DNA from: Natronomonas aquatica
GTDB lineage: Archaea > Halobacteriota > Halobacteria > Halobacteriales > Haloarculaceae
Assembly: GCF_024449025.1 (NCBI RefSeq)
Contig: NZ_JAHLKM010000001.1
Location: forward strand, 62,001-126,000
Reading direction: 5' to 3'
DNA length: 64,000 bases
In this document: one piece after another, positions 1 through 8,101 of the stretch
How the letters are laid out: each line of letters opens with the position of its first letter
Position numbering within the stretch: position 1 is the stretch's first letter
Position numbers and translations under genes: made by a program
Notes under the pieces: model-generated
Seen by the model: the letters and a program-made list of their open reading frames with translations, nothing else
Databases searched by the model: none
What the model was told of the DNA's origin: nothing

Positions 1-743
1 ACGTTACCGACCCGGATAGTCTCACAGCCGTCCCCGATGTCGACGCCGTCGTCTTCGCGGCCTCCTCGGGCGGTCGGGGCGCCCAAGCGGCCGAACGGGT
101 GTACGTCGACGGGCTCCGGACGACGATCGAGGCGTTCGGAGCCCGGGACGTCCCGCCCGACCGGCTGATCTACACCTCGAGTACGGGCGTCTACGGAGAT
201 CACGACGGCGGCTGGGTCGACGAGACGACCGACCTCTCGCCGACGACGGGAAAAACGCGAGTGCTCGCGGAGGCCGAACGGATCGCCCGCGAGGTCGCCC
301 CCGAGTACGGGATCGACGGATGCGTCGTTCGGTTCGCGGGGCTGTACGGCCCGGACCGATACCGGCTCGACCGGTACCTCGAAGGGCCGGTGACCGAGGG
401 GTATCTGAACATGATCCACCGCGACGACGCCGCCGGGGTCGTCCGCTTCGCCCTGGAGACGACCGACGAGGAGTTGCTGCTCGCGGTCGACGACGAACCG
501 GTCGAGAAACACGCCTTCGCCGACTGGCTGGCCGACGAGTGTGGCGTCGACCGCCCCCCGAAGCGATCCAAGGCCGAGCGGATCGAGGAGGGCGACCTCT
601 CGACGGCGGCCCGACGGCGTATCCACACGAGCAAGCGGTGTTCGAACGCCCGCCTCCGCGAACTCGGCTACGGGTTCGAGTACCCCACGTACCGGGAGGG
701 ATACCGGGCGGCGACCGAAGCCTACCGGAGCGAAAAGGGGTGA
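1..743 (+). CDS. NAD(P)-dependent epimerase/dehydratase (SDR family), 5' truncated by window edge
   Basis: The reading frame is open from base 3, so the start lies outside the window; 246 residues are visible up to the TGA. The visible part carries the extended-SDR signature TSSTGVYG near residue 58, a substrate-domain segment VVRFAGLYGP, and HRDDAAGVV further on. These are typical of sugar-nucleotide epimerase-like proteins of the YeeZ type. The Tyr of the classical YxxxK pair is not evident where expected; only TGK is seen, as in other atypical members. The GTG at 99 is an internal codon. The substrate is unknown. The next gene follows after about 90 nt. Confidence 0.75.
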   Translation, partial: VTDPDSLTAVPDVDAVVFAASSGGRGAQAAERVYVDGLRTTIEAFGARDVPPDRLIYTSSTGVYGDHDGGWVDETTDLSPTTGKTRVLAEAERIAREVAPEYGIDGCVVRFAGLYGPDRYRLDRYLEGPVTEGYLNMIHRDDAAGVVRFALETTDEELLLAVDDEPVEKHAFADWLADECGVDRPPKRSKAERIEEGDLSTAARRRIHTSKRCSNARLRELGYGFEYPTYREGYRAATEAYRSEKG

Positions 744-835
744 CAACCTCCGGCGAGAGCGATCGGCGCGTTCACCCCTCACACGCGATGCCGCAAGCCC
801 GGCCTTTTTCGATATCCGGCCCTTCCCGGTAATCG

Positions 836-1969
836 ATGGAGTACGTCCAGGAGGACATCACGACGCTTCACGATTTCGGGGCTGCCCGGCCGAGCGCCCC
901 GGCGAGCGAGGCGTCCGTCGTGGTCCCGATGACCGAACGCGAACATGCGGGGCTCGCGGCCGAGCGGGTCCTCTCGGCACTGGAGACCGTCGCCCCGGAT
1001 CGGGTCGTCGTCCCGCTCCGGGCGTCGCCGGACCGCGTCGGCGCGGTCGTCGAGTGGCTGGCCGGGTTCGAACTGCCCCTCGAAGTGCTGTGGTGTGACG
1101 GCCCGCGCATCGCCGGCTTGCTCTCGGCGGCCGGGCTCGACGGAACACGCGGGAAGGGCCGGGACGTGTGGCTCGCGCTGGGGGTCGCGGCGACGAGCGA
1201 GTACGTCGTCGTCCACGACGCCGACGCGAAGACCTACGACGAAACCCACGTCCCGAAACTGCTCTTCCCGCTGGCGGAGGGGCTGGCGTTCTCGAAAGGG
1301 TACTACGCCCGCGTCGAGAACGATCGACTCTACGGTCGGCTGTTCCGTCTTCTGTACCGGCCGCTGATCGAGGCGCTGTCCCGGGAGGACGACGCGGCGA
1401 TACTGGATTTCCTCGGCGCCTTCCGGTACGCGCTGGCCGGCGAGTTCGCGACGACCGGCCGGGCGGCCCGAAAGCTCCGGATCCAACGCGGGTGGGGACT
1501 GGAGGTCGGGACCCTCGGCGAGGCGTTCCGGCTGGTCGGAGCCGACGGTGTCGCCCAGGTCGATCTCGGCGTCCACGAACACGAACACCGGTCGGTGTCA
1601 GGTCCGAGCGGGCTCTCGGAGATGGCCCGTCAGGTGACGGCGGCGCTGTTTCGGGCTGTCGAAGAGAACGGCGGCGACCCTTCATACGGGACGGTCATCG
1701 ACAGGTATCGGGCGGCCGCCGAACGGCTCGTCGACGCGTACGCGCTCGATGCAGCGTTCAACAGCCTCGAATACGATCGGGGGAGGGAACGAAGCCAGAT
1801 CGAAGCGTACGCCGAGGCTATCGAACCGCCGGAATCGGACACGCGGCTCCCGGCGTGGGAGACGGCACCGATCACGTCCGGGGAAGTCGTCGATTCGGCG
1901 ATCGAGGACCTCGACGGGGCGATGGACGCCGGATCGATCGGCGTCGCCCCGGAGCGCCGCCAGGGATAG
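836..1969 (+). CDS. GT2/GT81-type glycosyltransferase, glucosyl-3-phosphoglycerate synthase-like
   Basis: A 377-residue cytosolic protein. It resembles archaeal GpgS/MpgS enzymes, which transfer a nucleotide-sugar moiety to 3-phosphoglycerate when making the compatible solute glucosylglycerate. The sequence shows GKGRD at about residues 106-110, a metal-binding DAD at 128-130 in VVVHDADAK, and FSKGYYARV at about 152-160, all in the order seen in this family. Length matches the family. No phosphatase partner (GpgP) lies beside it, so the end product is inferred. Donor specificity (glucose or mannose) cannot be read from the sequence. Confidence 0.75.
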   Translation: MEYVQEDITTLHDFGAARPSAPASEASVVVPMTEREHAGLAAERVLSALETVAPDRVVVPLRASPDRVGAVVEWLAGFELPLEVLWCDGPRIAGLLSAAGLDGTRGKGRDVWLALGVAATSEYVVVHDADAKTYDETHVPKLLFPLAEGLAFSKGYYARVENDRLYGRLFRLLYRPLIEALSREDDAAILDFLGAFRYALAGEFATTGRAARKLRIQRGWGLEVGTLGEAFRLVGADGVAQVDLGVHEHEHRSVSGPSGLSEMARQVTAALFRAVEENGGDPSYGTVIDRYRAAAERLVDAYALDAAFNSLEYDRGRERSQIEAYAEAIEPPESDTRLPAWETAPITSGEVVDSAIEDLDGAMDAGSIGVAPERRQG

Positions 1970-1980
1970 ACGGGGACAGC

Positions 1981-2139
1981 CTACCGGCGGTTCGGGCCCA
2001 GCGTCTCGACGGTCAGTTCCGTGATCTCCTCGGGCGTGCCGTCCGGAACGACAAGCAGCGGTTCGTCGACAGCCTCGATCGAGGCGATCGCGTCGAACTG
2101 TTCGCGCGCCTCGGCCCGGATCCGGCCATCACCGCCCGT
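1981..2139 (-). other. Coding-like in-frame segment directly after the ADH stop (relic or readthrough extension)
   Basis: Reading the minus strand past the TGA of the alcohol dehydrogenase gene, the same frame stays open for about 52 codons and ends at a TAG at 1981-1983. The predicted residues look haloarchaeal, for example EPLLVVPDGTPEEITELTVE, and third codon positions are nearly all G/C. The segment has no ATG, GTG or TTG of its own. It could be a 3' remnant of a longer gene or a stop-codon readthrough tail. A chance open frame is less likely but possible. Confidence 0.3.
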
Positions 2140-3213
2140 TCAGAACTCGTCGCAGACGGGGATCCCGACCGTGTCGAAATCGTCCATCGAGGCGATGACG
2201 TCCGGTACCTCCTCCAGCGGGACGGTCTCGGAGACGATCTTTCCGGGGTCGATCTTTCCGCGCTCCATCATCGAGAAGATCTCCTCGTACTCGTGGGGTG
2301 GCATGCCGACGGAGCCGATGAACTCCCGTTCCTCCATGACGATCGTATCGACCGGCAGCGAGACCTCGCCTTCCTCCTCGCTCGTCGTCAGCCCGATCTG
2401 GAGGTTCTGACCGCCCTTACACAGCGACTGGACCGAATTCCGGCATGTCTCGGCGATCCCGAGCGCGTCGACGCTGACCTCGACGCCGCGATCCGAGGGA
2501 GTATACGCTTTGACCGCGGCCGGCACGTCGTCCGTTTCGGTGACATCGATCGTCTCGTCGGCGCCGAGTTCCTCGGCCTTCTCGAGTTTCTCCTCGGCCA
2601 AGTCGACGGCGACGACGTTCGCACCGAGGGCGTCGGCGATGTGGACGGCCGACAGCCCGACGCCGCCACAGCCGTGGACGGCGACCCAGTCGCCGGGCGT
2701 GACGTCGACCCGATGGACCAGCCCGTGGAAGGCGGTCGCGAAGCGACACCCGAGGCCGGCGACCTCGACAGGATCGACGCCGTCGGGCAGTTTCACGACG
2801 TTGTGGTCGGCGTACCGGACGGGGAATTCCTCGGCGAACGCGCCGGGCTGGAACGGGACGAACCCGAGCGGGACGACGCTCTCACAGATGTTCGCCCGCC
2901 CCGATTTGCAGTGCCGGCAGGTGCCGTCGCTGAGGTTGAACGGCACGCAGACGCGGTCGCCGACGCTCAGCGTCCGGATCTCCTCGCCGACCGCCGTGAC
3001 CGTGCCGACCGGTTCGTGCCCGAAGACGAGTCCGGGCGTCGGCGAGACACCGAGCCACTCCCAGTCGCCCCGCCAGGCGTGCCAGTCGGACCGACAGATC
3101 CCGCAGGCCTCGGTCTCGACGACGATCCCGTCCGGATCCGGTTCGGGTCGGTCGATCTCCTGTACGTCCATCAGTTCGCCCGGCTCGTCAAAGACCACGG
3201 CTCGCATCGACAT
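2140..3213 (-). CDS. Zinc-dependent alcohol dehydrogenase (medium-chain)
   Basis: A 357-residue MDR-family dehydrogenase that oxidises an alcohol with NAD(P)+. The GroES-like half has CGICRSDWH at 37-45 and GHEPVG at 65-70, which hold the catalytic zinc residues. A lobe at 96-110 reads DGTC..C.......C, where the first of the usual four structural zinc cysteines is Asp. The Rossmann half has HGCGGVGLSAVHIADALGA. The start MSMRAVVF is used, with a second ATG two codons on. The substrate is unknown. An in-frame coding-like segment follows its stop codon. Confidence 0.85.
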   Translation of the reverse strand: MSMRAVVFDEPGELMDVQEIDRPEPDPDGIVVETEACGICRSDWHAWRGDWEWLGVSPTPGLVFGHEPVGTVTAVGEEIRTLSVGDRVCVPFNLSDGTCRHCKSGRANICESVVPLGFVPFQPGAFAEEFPVRYADHNVVKLPDGVDPVEVAGLGCRFATAFHGLVHRVDVTPGDWVAVHGCGGVGLSAVHIADALGANVVAVDLAEEKLEKAEELGADETIDVTETDDVPAAVKAYTPSDRGVEVSVDALGIAETCRNSVQSLCKGGQNLQIGLTTSEEEGEVSLPVDTIVMEEREFIGSVGMPPHEYEEIFSMMERGKIDPGKIVSETVPLEEVPDVIASMDDFDTVGIPVCDEF

Positions 3214-3261
3214 GACGTTCGGGGGCTCGTCGCCGATCGGTTTAACTCTTACAGGCTAAGT

Positions 3262-3377
3262 CCCCGTCCTCAAGGAGCAACGCAGTGAGCGGAGCGAACG
3301 AGTAGCGTTAACGAGACGCGGCGCGTCTCGTTCGCACATCAGAACGCTTCGCGTTCTGAGGACGCAGTAGGGCGGGG
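3262..3377 (+). repeat. Left-end structured repeat of the IS1341-type element
   Basis: A 9-bp outer stem pairs 3262-3270 with 3369-3377, with one G-T pair. Inside are two further hairpins: an 11-bp stem (3310-3320 with 3322-3332, sequence aacgagacgcg) and an 8-bp stem cagaacgc/gcgttctg (3340-3347 with 3351-3358). The opening motif ctcaaggagc and the closing gtaggg match the right end at 4824-4873, so this copy looks like an expanded version of the right-end structure. Confidence 0.6.
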
Positions 3378-3443
3378 ATACAGCCGTACGCCATTGTCAC
3401 TCAACCGAAACGCATAAAATATATACTGAATATATAGTCGTGT

Positions 3444-3602
3444 ATGGGCACGTTCGAATTGAAAGGCGAGGAAATCATCGACCGTGAAGCAAAAGAGTTC
3501 GGCGGGAGTGCCCACGTTACCGTCCCCAAAGACTGGCGCGGCGCAGACGTGAAAGTCATCCGCGTCAGCGACCCCGACGAAACCGACGACCAAGACGAGT
3601 AA
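3444..3602 (+). CDS. DUF2080-like transposon-encoded small protein
   Basis: A 52-residue ORF too short for routine ORF calling, ending 4 nt before tnpB. It begins MGTFELKGEEIIDREAKEFG and continues with AHVTVPKDWRGADVKVIRV, an AbrB-like swapped-hairpin pattern typical of the DUF2080 'transposase-associated' proteins that accompany haloarchaeal tnpB genes. The tail is acidic. Its role is not established; a DNA-binding or antitoxin-like regulator of the element is possible. A TATA-like stretch (aaatatatactg, 3418-3429) sits just upstream. Confidence 0.8.
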   Translation: MGTFELKGEEIIDREAKEFGGSAHVTVPKDWRGADVKVIRVSDPDETDDQDE

Positions 3603-3606
3603 CGCG

Positions 3607-4866
3607 ATGAACTACAACTACAGGTATCGCATCGAGCCTGACGAAGCCGTCGAAGCCGCGTTAGAACGGCATATCGATACCTGTAGGCAACTCTACAACC
3701 ACTTCCTGTACGAACTTCGCAACACCGACGAGTACCTGTCGTACACTGCGATGCAGAATATGCTGCCCGACCTGAAAAACTGGTGGGACGACCTCAACGA
3801 CGTGTACTCGAAAGTGTTGCAAATGGTTGCTCGCCGCGTGAGTGACAACCTCGACCGCCTCAAAGAAAAGAAGGAGAACGGGCACAAAGTCGGGATGCTC
3901 AAGTGGAAGCCACCGCGAGAGTATCGGAGCCTCACCTACAATCAGTCTGGTTTCGAGCTCAAGAACACGAGTGACCAGACCGTCCTCTCACTGTCCAAGA
4001 TTGGTGAGATGCCGATACATCTCCACCGCGACATCCCCGACGACGCCCGTGTGAAACAGGTCACGGTCAAGCAAGAGAAAACTGGCGAGTGGTACGCCAT
4101 ATTCGGTATCGAAACCGAAGACAACGTACCCGAAAAGCCCGCTCTGGATGAGGTTGACCGCGAGGATATGGTTGGTATCGACGTGGGCATCATCAAGTAC
4201 TCCCACGACACCGACAGCACGATGGTCGGCAGCCTCACCCTCAACTCCGAGTACGAGCGACTCGAACGCGAGCAACGAGCGTTGAGCCGCAAAGAACAGG
4301 GGTCGCAGAACTGGCACGAGCAACGGCGTAGTGTGGCTCGCATCCACGCTCGCATCGTGTGGAAACGCCGAGACTTCTTGCACAAACTCTCAGCGTACTA
4401 TGCTCGTGAGTACGACCTCGTAGCGGTGGAAAACCTTGACGTTCACGGGATGATGCAATTGCCGTCGAACAGTCGGAACCGAGCGTCGGCGTCATGGCGA
4501 ACGTTCATCGACTTCCTCGAATACAAGTGCGAGCGCGAGGGAACTCACTTCGTGAAAGTCGAACCTGAAGGCACGACGCAAGAATGTGCCGAGTGTGGTG
4601 TTGAGGTCGAGAAGGAGTTGTGGGTTCGTGAGCATTCCTGTCCGACCTGTGGGTTCGAGACTGACCGTGATGAAAACGCCGCGTACAATGTCCTACAACG
4701 TGGTCTTCAGGAGTTAGGTGTGGGGCACGCCGAAGTCACGCCTGCGGAGACTGCACTCCCTACGTCTACGACTGGTGACTCGTCCACCGTCGTGGATGCA
4801 AAGTGCGTCATTGAAACAGGAAGCCCCACCCTCAAGGAGCGAACCGCGCAAGCGGTGAGCGAGTAG
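3607..4866 (+). CDS. tnpB: TnpB, RNA-guided endonuclease of an IS1341-type element
   Basis: A 419-residue OrfB/TnpB protein, a Cas12 ancestor that uses an omega RNA made from its own right end to cut DNA. The RuvC motifs appear intact: GIDVGI with D192, AVENLDV with E275, and DRDENAAYN at 353-361. The zinc ribbon CAEC...CPTC has Cys 327, 330, 345 and 348. The N-terminal helical region YNHFLYELR is normal. The gene starts 4 nt after the small ORF and its 3' end runs into the structured right end. By these signs it should be active. Confidence 0.93.
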   Translation: MNYNYRYRIEPDEAVEAALERHIDTCRQLYNHFLYELRNTDEYLSYTAMQNMLPDLKNWWDDLNDVYSKVLQMVARRVSDNLDRLKEKKENGHKVGMLKWKPPREYRSLTYNQSGFELKNTSDQTVLSLSKIGEMPIHLHRDIPDDARVKQVTVKQEKTGEWYAIFGIETEDNVPEKPALDEVDREDMVGIDVGIIKYSHDTDSTMVGSLTLNSEYERLEREQRALSRKEQGSQNWHEQRRSVARIHARIVWKRRDFLHKLSAYYAREYDLVAVENLDVHGMMQLPSNSRNRASASWRTFIDFLEYKCEREGTHFVKVEPEGTTQECAECGVEVEKELWVREHSCPTCGFETDRDENAAYNVLQRGLQELGVGHAEVTPAETALPTSTTGDSSTVVDAKCVIETGSPTLKERTAQAVSE

Positions 4867-4900
4867 GGTGGGGTAGTTCACGCTTTCGCGCGACAGCCCT
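4740..4900 (+). ncRNA. Putative omega/sot RNA overlapping the tnpB 3' end
   Basis: Known TnpB systems, and sense-overlapping transcripts described for haloarchaeal tnpB genes, place the guide RNA scaffold over the tnpB 3' end and right element end. Here a 9-bp stem (4824-4832 with 4865-4873) encloses a 5-bp hairpin accgc/gcggt with a GCAA tetraloop (4843-4856). The guide would be the host sequence just past the right tip, i.e. bases from about 4874 or 4882 on, in the aIF1A upstream region. The RNA ends are approximate. Confidence 0.45.
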
Positions 4901-4958
4901 ACGGCGTGTGGTTTCGCGTCGATAAAGTCTTAACACGGTTCCTGTCCAACCCTGAACT

Positions 4959-5252
4959 ATGAGCGATAACGAGGGGCGAAAGGATCTCCGGATGCCCGAG
5001 GGCGAGGAAGTGTTCGCCATCGTAACCGACATGCTCGGGGCGAACCGAGTGAAAGTACGGTGTATGGACGGTACCGAACGAACTGCCCGGATCCCCGGGC
5101 GGATGCAAAAACGCATCTGGATCCGCGAGGACGACGTCGTTCTCGTGGAACCGTGGGACTGGCAGGACGAGAAAGCCGACGTCGTCTGGCGCTACGAGAA
5201 ACAGGAAGCCGACCAGCTCCGCGAGGAAGGCCACATCACCGAGAGCGTCTGA
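4959..5252 (+). CDS. eif1A: Translation initiation factor aIF1A
   Basis: A 97-residue OB-fold protein that helps place Met-tRNA and mRNA on the small ribosomal subunit. It has the family core [40 protein letters not shown] and [14 protein letters not shown] in the usual order and at the usual length. A TATA-like box (ataaagtc, 4922-4929) lies about 30 nt upstream. The IS1341 right end stops only about 45 nt before that box, so the promoter survived insertion. Confidence 0.95.
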   Translation: MSDNEGRKDLRMPEGEEVFAIVTDMLGANRVKVRCMDGTERTARIPGRMQKRIWIREDDVVLVEPWDWQDEKADVVWRYEKQEADQLREEGHITESV

Positions 5253-5357
5253 TCGGCGGATTGCCGGTGGGATCGGGACTGGTATCCAGACTGGTGCGTA
5301 TTTCTCCGTGGTACGACACCGAAGTATTCATGAACGTGCCGTAAGCCACTGGAAGGT

Positions 5358-6071
5358 ATGAACCGCTCGGAGAAGGCCGCCCTCCAGTTGCGTGCCGTCG
5401 ACGTGTTGCGAACGCTGAAGGAGACGCGTACGTACGAGGAACTCGCCGCCGAGACGGGGCTGCCGGCCGGCGATCTCAACCGGTACGTTAACGGCCACGT
5501 GCTGCCGAGCGAGCGCCGCGCCCGGGCGGTCGTCGAGAACGCCGGCCGGGAGCTTCTGGCCGACGAGCTCGATGCCCGTATCACGGTTGACGCCGAGGGC
5601 TACGTCGACAACTCCCGGCTCGTCTTCGATCAGGCGCTTCTGTCGCTTGTCCCGCCGGTTGCCGCCGAAACGCTCGGGGTCGAACCGCCGGACGCCGTCC
5701 TGACAGCCGCGACCGACGGGATCACGCTCGCGGCGGCGATGGCTCGCTACTTCGGGGCGCGCTGTGTGTACGCCAAACAGTCCAGAGAGACCGCCGTCGA
5801 GGAGTTCATCGAAGCCAGACGGCGACTCTCGTCGGGCATCGAGATCGACTATTATCTGCCGGCGAACGCGATCTCGACGGGCGAGTCCGTCCTCGTCGTC
5901 GACGACCTCATCCGGTCGGGCGAGACGCAGGAACTTCTCCTCGAGATCGCGGCGACCGCCGGCGCGGACGTGACCGGGGTGTTCGTGCTCATCGCAGTCG
6001 GCGAGGAGGGGATCGATCGTGCACGGTCCCGCACCGACGCGCCGGTCGGTGCGTTGCTTTCCCGCGAGTGA
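5358..6071 (+). CDS. HTH + phosphoribosyltransferase-domain regulator (GfcR/PurR-like)
   Basis: A 237-residue two-domain protein. Residues 10-50 form a helix-turn-helix (YEELAAETGLPAGDLNRYVNG). Residues 90-235 form a type I phosphoribosyltransferase fold with the PRPP loop VVDDLIRSGET at about 190-200. Such fusions often sense PRPP or purines and regulate transcription, and some keep enzyme activity. It sits 80 nt upstream of a purine/NCS2 permease on the same strand, so control of purine uptake is the natural inference. An orthodox adenine or hypoxanthine salvage enzyme with an extra N-terminal domain is the alternative. Confidence 0.75.
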   Translation: MNRSEKAALQLRAVDVLRTLKETRTYEELAAETGLPAGDLNRYVNGHVLPSERRARAVVENAGRELLADELDARITVDAEGYVDNSRLVFDQALLSLVPPVAAETLGVEPPDAVLTAATDGITLAAAMARYFGARCVYAKQSRETAVEEFIEARRRLSSGIEIDYYLPANAISTGESVLVVDDLIRSGETQELLLEIAATAGADVTGVFVLIAVGEEGIDRARSRTDAPVGALLSRE

Positions 6072-6110
6072 GGCCGCAGTTCCCCATGTTTGCGTACGTT
6101 CCCGAGGGGA

Positions 6111-6120
6111 AATTTTATAC
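6111..6120 (+). promoter_or_regulatory. TATA box of the NCS2 permease gene
   Basis: aattttatac lies about 32-41 nt upstream of the permease ATG. The permease can therefore be transcribed separately from the regulator gene. Confidence 0.5.
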
Positions 6121-6151
6121 TCGTCTTCTGTGGTAAGCTCAAACGAGAAAT

Positions 6152-7597
6152 ATGGGTATAGCTGACTCGCTGGCGGAATACTTCGATTTCGAGGAGCACG
6201 GGACGGACTTCAGAACTGAGACGCTGGCCGGGACGACGACGTTTCTCGCGATGGCGTATATCATCGTGGTGAACCCTGCGATCCTCACGCCGGCGATCAT
6301 GACCGATCCGCCGGCCGGGATGGGCGAAACCGAGGTGTTACAGATGCTGTCCGTGGTCACGATCCTCGCGTCCATCGCCGCGATCACGGTGATGGCGCTG
6401 TACGCCAAACGGCCGTTCGGACTGGCACCCGGACTGGGGCTCAACGCCTTCTTCGCCTTCACGGTCGTACTCGGGCTCGGCGTCCCCTGGCAGGTCGCCC
6501 TCGCCGCGGTGTTCGTCGAGGGACTGCTCTTCATCGCGTTGACCGCCGTCGGGGCGAGACGATACGTCATCGAGCTGTTCCCGGAACCGGTCAAACTGGC
6601 CGTCGGAGCCGGTATCGGCGTGTTCTTGCTGTTCCTCGGGCTCCAGGAGATGAACGTCGTCGCCGACGCGGACGCGACGCTCGTCACGCTCGGGAACTTC
6701 TTCGTCGATCCGACCGCGATCGTCGCGGTCGCGGGCCTCGCGTTCACCCTGTTCCTGTACGCCCGTGGGGTCAGGGGCTCGATCGTCCTCGGGATCCTCT
6801 TGACGGCCGTCGTCGGCTGGCTCGTGGCGCTTTTCGTCCCCGGACAGGAGGAAGCCTTCGCGCCGCCGGGGACGATCGGCGTCATCCGGGAGGTCGGGTT
6901 CGTCGCGTTCCTGACCGACGTCCAGTACAACTTCCTCCCGCTTGCCAGGGGGTTCATCGAAGGCCTGGGCGGGATCACCGAGGATCCGTTCGTCTTCCTG
7001 CTTGTGGTCTTTACCTTCTTCGTCGTTGACTTCTTCGATACGGCCGGGACGCTGATAGGCGTCTCGGGCATCGCCGGGTTCCTCGACGAGGAGGGGAACC
7101 TGCCGGATATCGACAAGCCGCTCATGGCCGACGCGGTCGGCACGACGCTCGGTTCGATGATGGGGACCTCGACGGTCACGACGTACATCGAATCCTCGAC
7201 GGGGATCGAAGAGGGCGGTCGGACCGGCTTTACCGCCCTGGTCGTCGGCTTTCTGTTCTTCGCCTCGCTCGCGGTCGTCCCGCTGATCAGCCTGTTGCCG
7301 CTCTATGCGACGTACCTCGCGTTGGTCGTCGTCGGGATCATCATGCTACAGGGCGTCACCGACATCGACTGGAACGACCCCGCCTGGGCGATCCCGGCCG
7401 GGCTCACGATCACCGCGATGCCGCTTACGGCCTCGATCGCGAACGGGCTCGCGGCCGGAATCCTCAGCTACCCCCTGATCAAGACCGCGGTCGGCGAGCG
7501 ACGCGAGATCACGTTCGGACAGTGGATCCTCGCGCTCTCGTTGGTCGCGTACTACATCGTCTTCTTCCTCGCCGACGGGGAGTTCATCGCGTTCTGA
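6152..7597 (+). CDS. NCS2-family (AzgA/PbuG-type) purine permease
   Basis: A 481-residue polytopic membrane protein with about 12-14 hydrophobic segments, likely importing adenine, guanine or hypoxanthine by cation symport. It has the N-terminal signature TTFLAMAYIIVVNPAIL, PFGLAPGLGLNAFFAFTVV, the central FFDTAGTLIGVSG, and MMGTSTVTTYIESSTGIEEGGRTG, all hallmarks of the AzgA branch. The preceding gene is a phosphoribosyltransferase-type regulator, which supports a purine substrate. Uracil or xanthine cannot be excluded. Confidence 0.88.
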   Translation: MGIADSLAEYFDFEEHGTDFRTETLAGTTTFLAMAYIIVVNPAILTPAIMTDPPAGMGETEVLQMLSVVTILASIAAITVMALYAKRPFGLAPGLGLNAFFAFTVVLGLGVPWQVALAAVFVEGLLFIALTAVGARRYVIELFPEPVKLAVGAGIGVFLLFLGLQEMNVVADADATLVTLGNFFVDPTAIVAVAGLAFTLFLYARGVRGSIVLGILLTAVVGWLVALFVPGQEEAFAPPGTIGVIREVGFVAFLTDVQYNFLPLARGFIEGLGGITEDPFVFLLVVFTFFVVDFFDTAGTLIGVSGIAGFLDEEGNLPDIDKPLMADAVGTTLGSMMGTSTVTTYIESSTGIEEGGRTGFTALVVGFLFFASLAVVPLISLLPLYATYLALVVVGIIMLQGVTDIDWNDPAWAIPAGLTITAMPLTASIANGLAAGILSYPLIKTAVGERREITFGQWILALSLVAYYIVFFLADGEFIAF

Positions 7598-7631
7598 CCG
7601 TTTCGGTCTCCCGGTTCGGAGACGGCCGTTC

Positions 7632-8024
7632 TCAATCGGGATCGTACGCATGCGCCCGCAACGTTTCGATCTCGACGGTATCGAGGACGGCCTCGTTTGT
7701 CGCCTCCAAAACGACCGGGGGGACCGTCGTCTCGGGGAGCCGCCGACAGCGCGTCGCCTCGAGAGCTTCGACCCACCGGCCGAGACAGAGACACCACTGG
7801 TCCCCCGGTGAGAGGCCGGGGAACTGAAACGCCGGCTGTGGGGTCACGAGGTCGTTACCGCGCTCCCTGCTGAACTCGAGGAATTCGGCAGTCATCACCG
7901 CACAGAGTTCGTGGCGTCCCCTGTCTCCGGGGTTTGTCCCACAGCAGCCGTCCCGCTCGAATCCGGTGACTGGATCGGTACTGCAGGGTTGCAGTTCCTC
8001 GCCGAGGACGTTGCGTTCGGTCAT
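7632..8024 (-). CDS. DUF2237 family protein
   Basis: A 130-residue soluble protein starting MTERNVLGEELQPCS. It matches the conserved DUF2237 layout: TGFERDGCC near the N terminus, DRGRHELCAVMTAEFLEFS, GNDLVTP, FPGL-PGDQWCLC, then WVEA and the closing VVLEATNEAVL. Several conserved cysteines suggest metal or redox chemistry, but no function is established. The ATG at 8024 was preferred to longer in-frame starts because the family begins here. It is divergent from the phosphodiesterase gene, with 77 nt between starts. Confidence 0.8.
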   Translation of the reverse strand: MTERNVLGEELQPCSTDPVTGFERDGCCGTNPGDRGRHELCAVMTAEFLEFSRERGNDLVTPQPAFQFPGLSPGDQWCLCLGRWVEALEATRCRRLPETTVPPVVLEATNEAVLDTVEIETLRAHAYDPD

Positions 8025-8101
8025 ACGGGGACGTGGGCTGCCGGGGGGATAGTGATTTCCGTCCCCGAGGCTTCTTTTCGGCCCCGTACGTAGCCGCACT
8101 C

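Larger units (their letters stand above)
3262..4880 (+). mobile_element. IS1341-type (IS200/IS605 family) element lacking tnpA
   Basis: The unit consists of a left structured repeat (3262-3377), a 52-aa DUF2080-like ORF, tnpB and a right structured repeat (4824-4873). No Y1 transposase TnpA is present, so movement would need one in trans. Both ends carry a related motif: a GC stem (ccccgtcct/agggcgggg on the left, ccccaccct/agggtgggg on the right) enclosing ctcaaggagc. Exact tips are uncertain; TTCAC at 4877-4881 could be the right cleavage site. The element lies between the ADH gene and aIF1A. Confidence 0.75.

Noticed and set aside
1168-3288. 706-residue plus-strand open frame across the glycosyltransferase and ADH genes
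   Set aside because: Composition is Arg/Gly-rich and it spans opposite-strand genes; an artefact of high GC.
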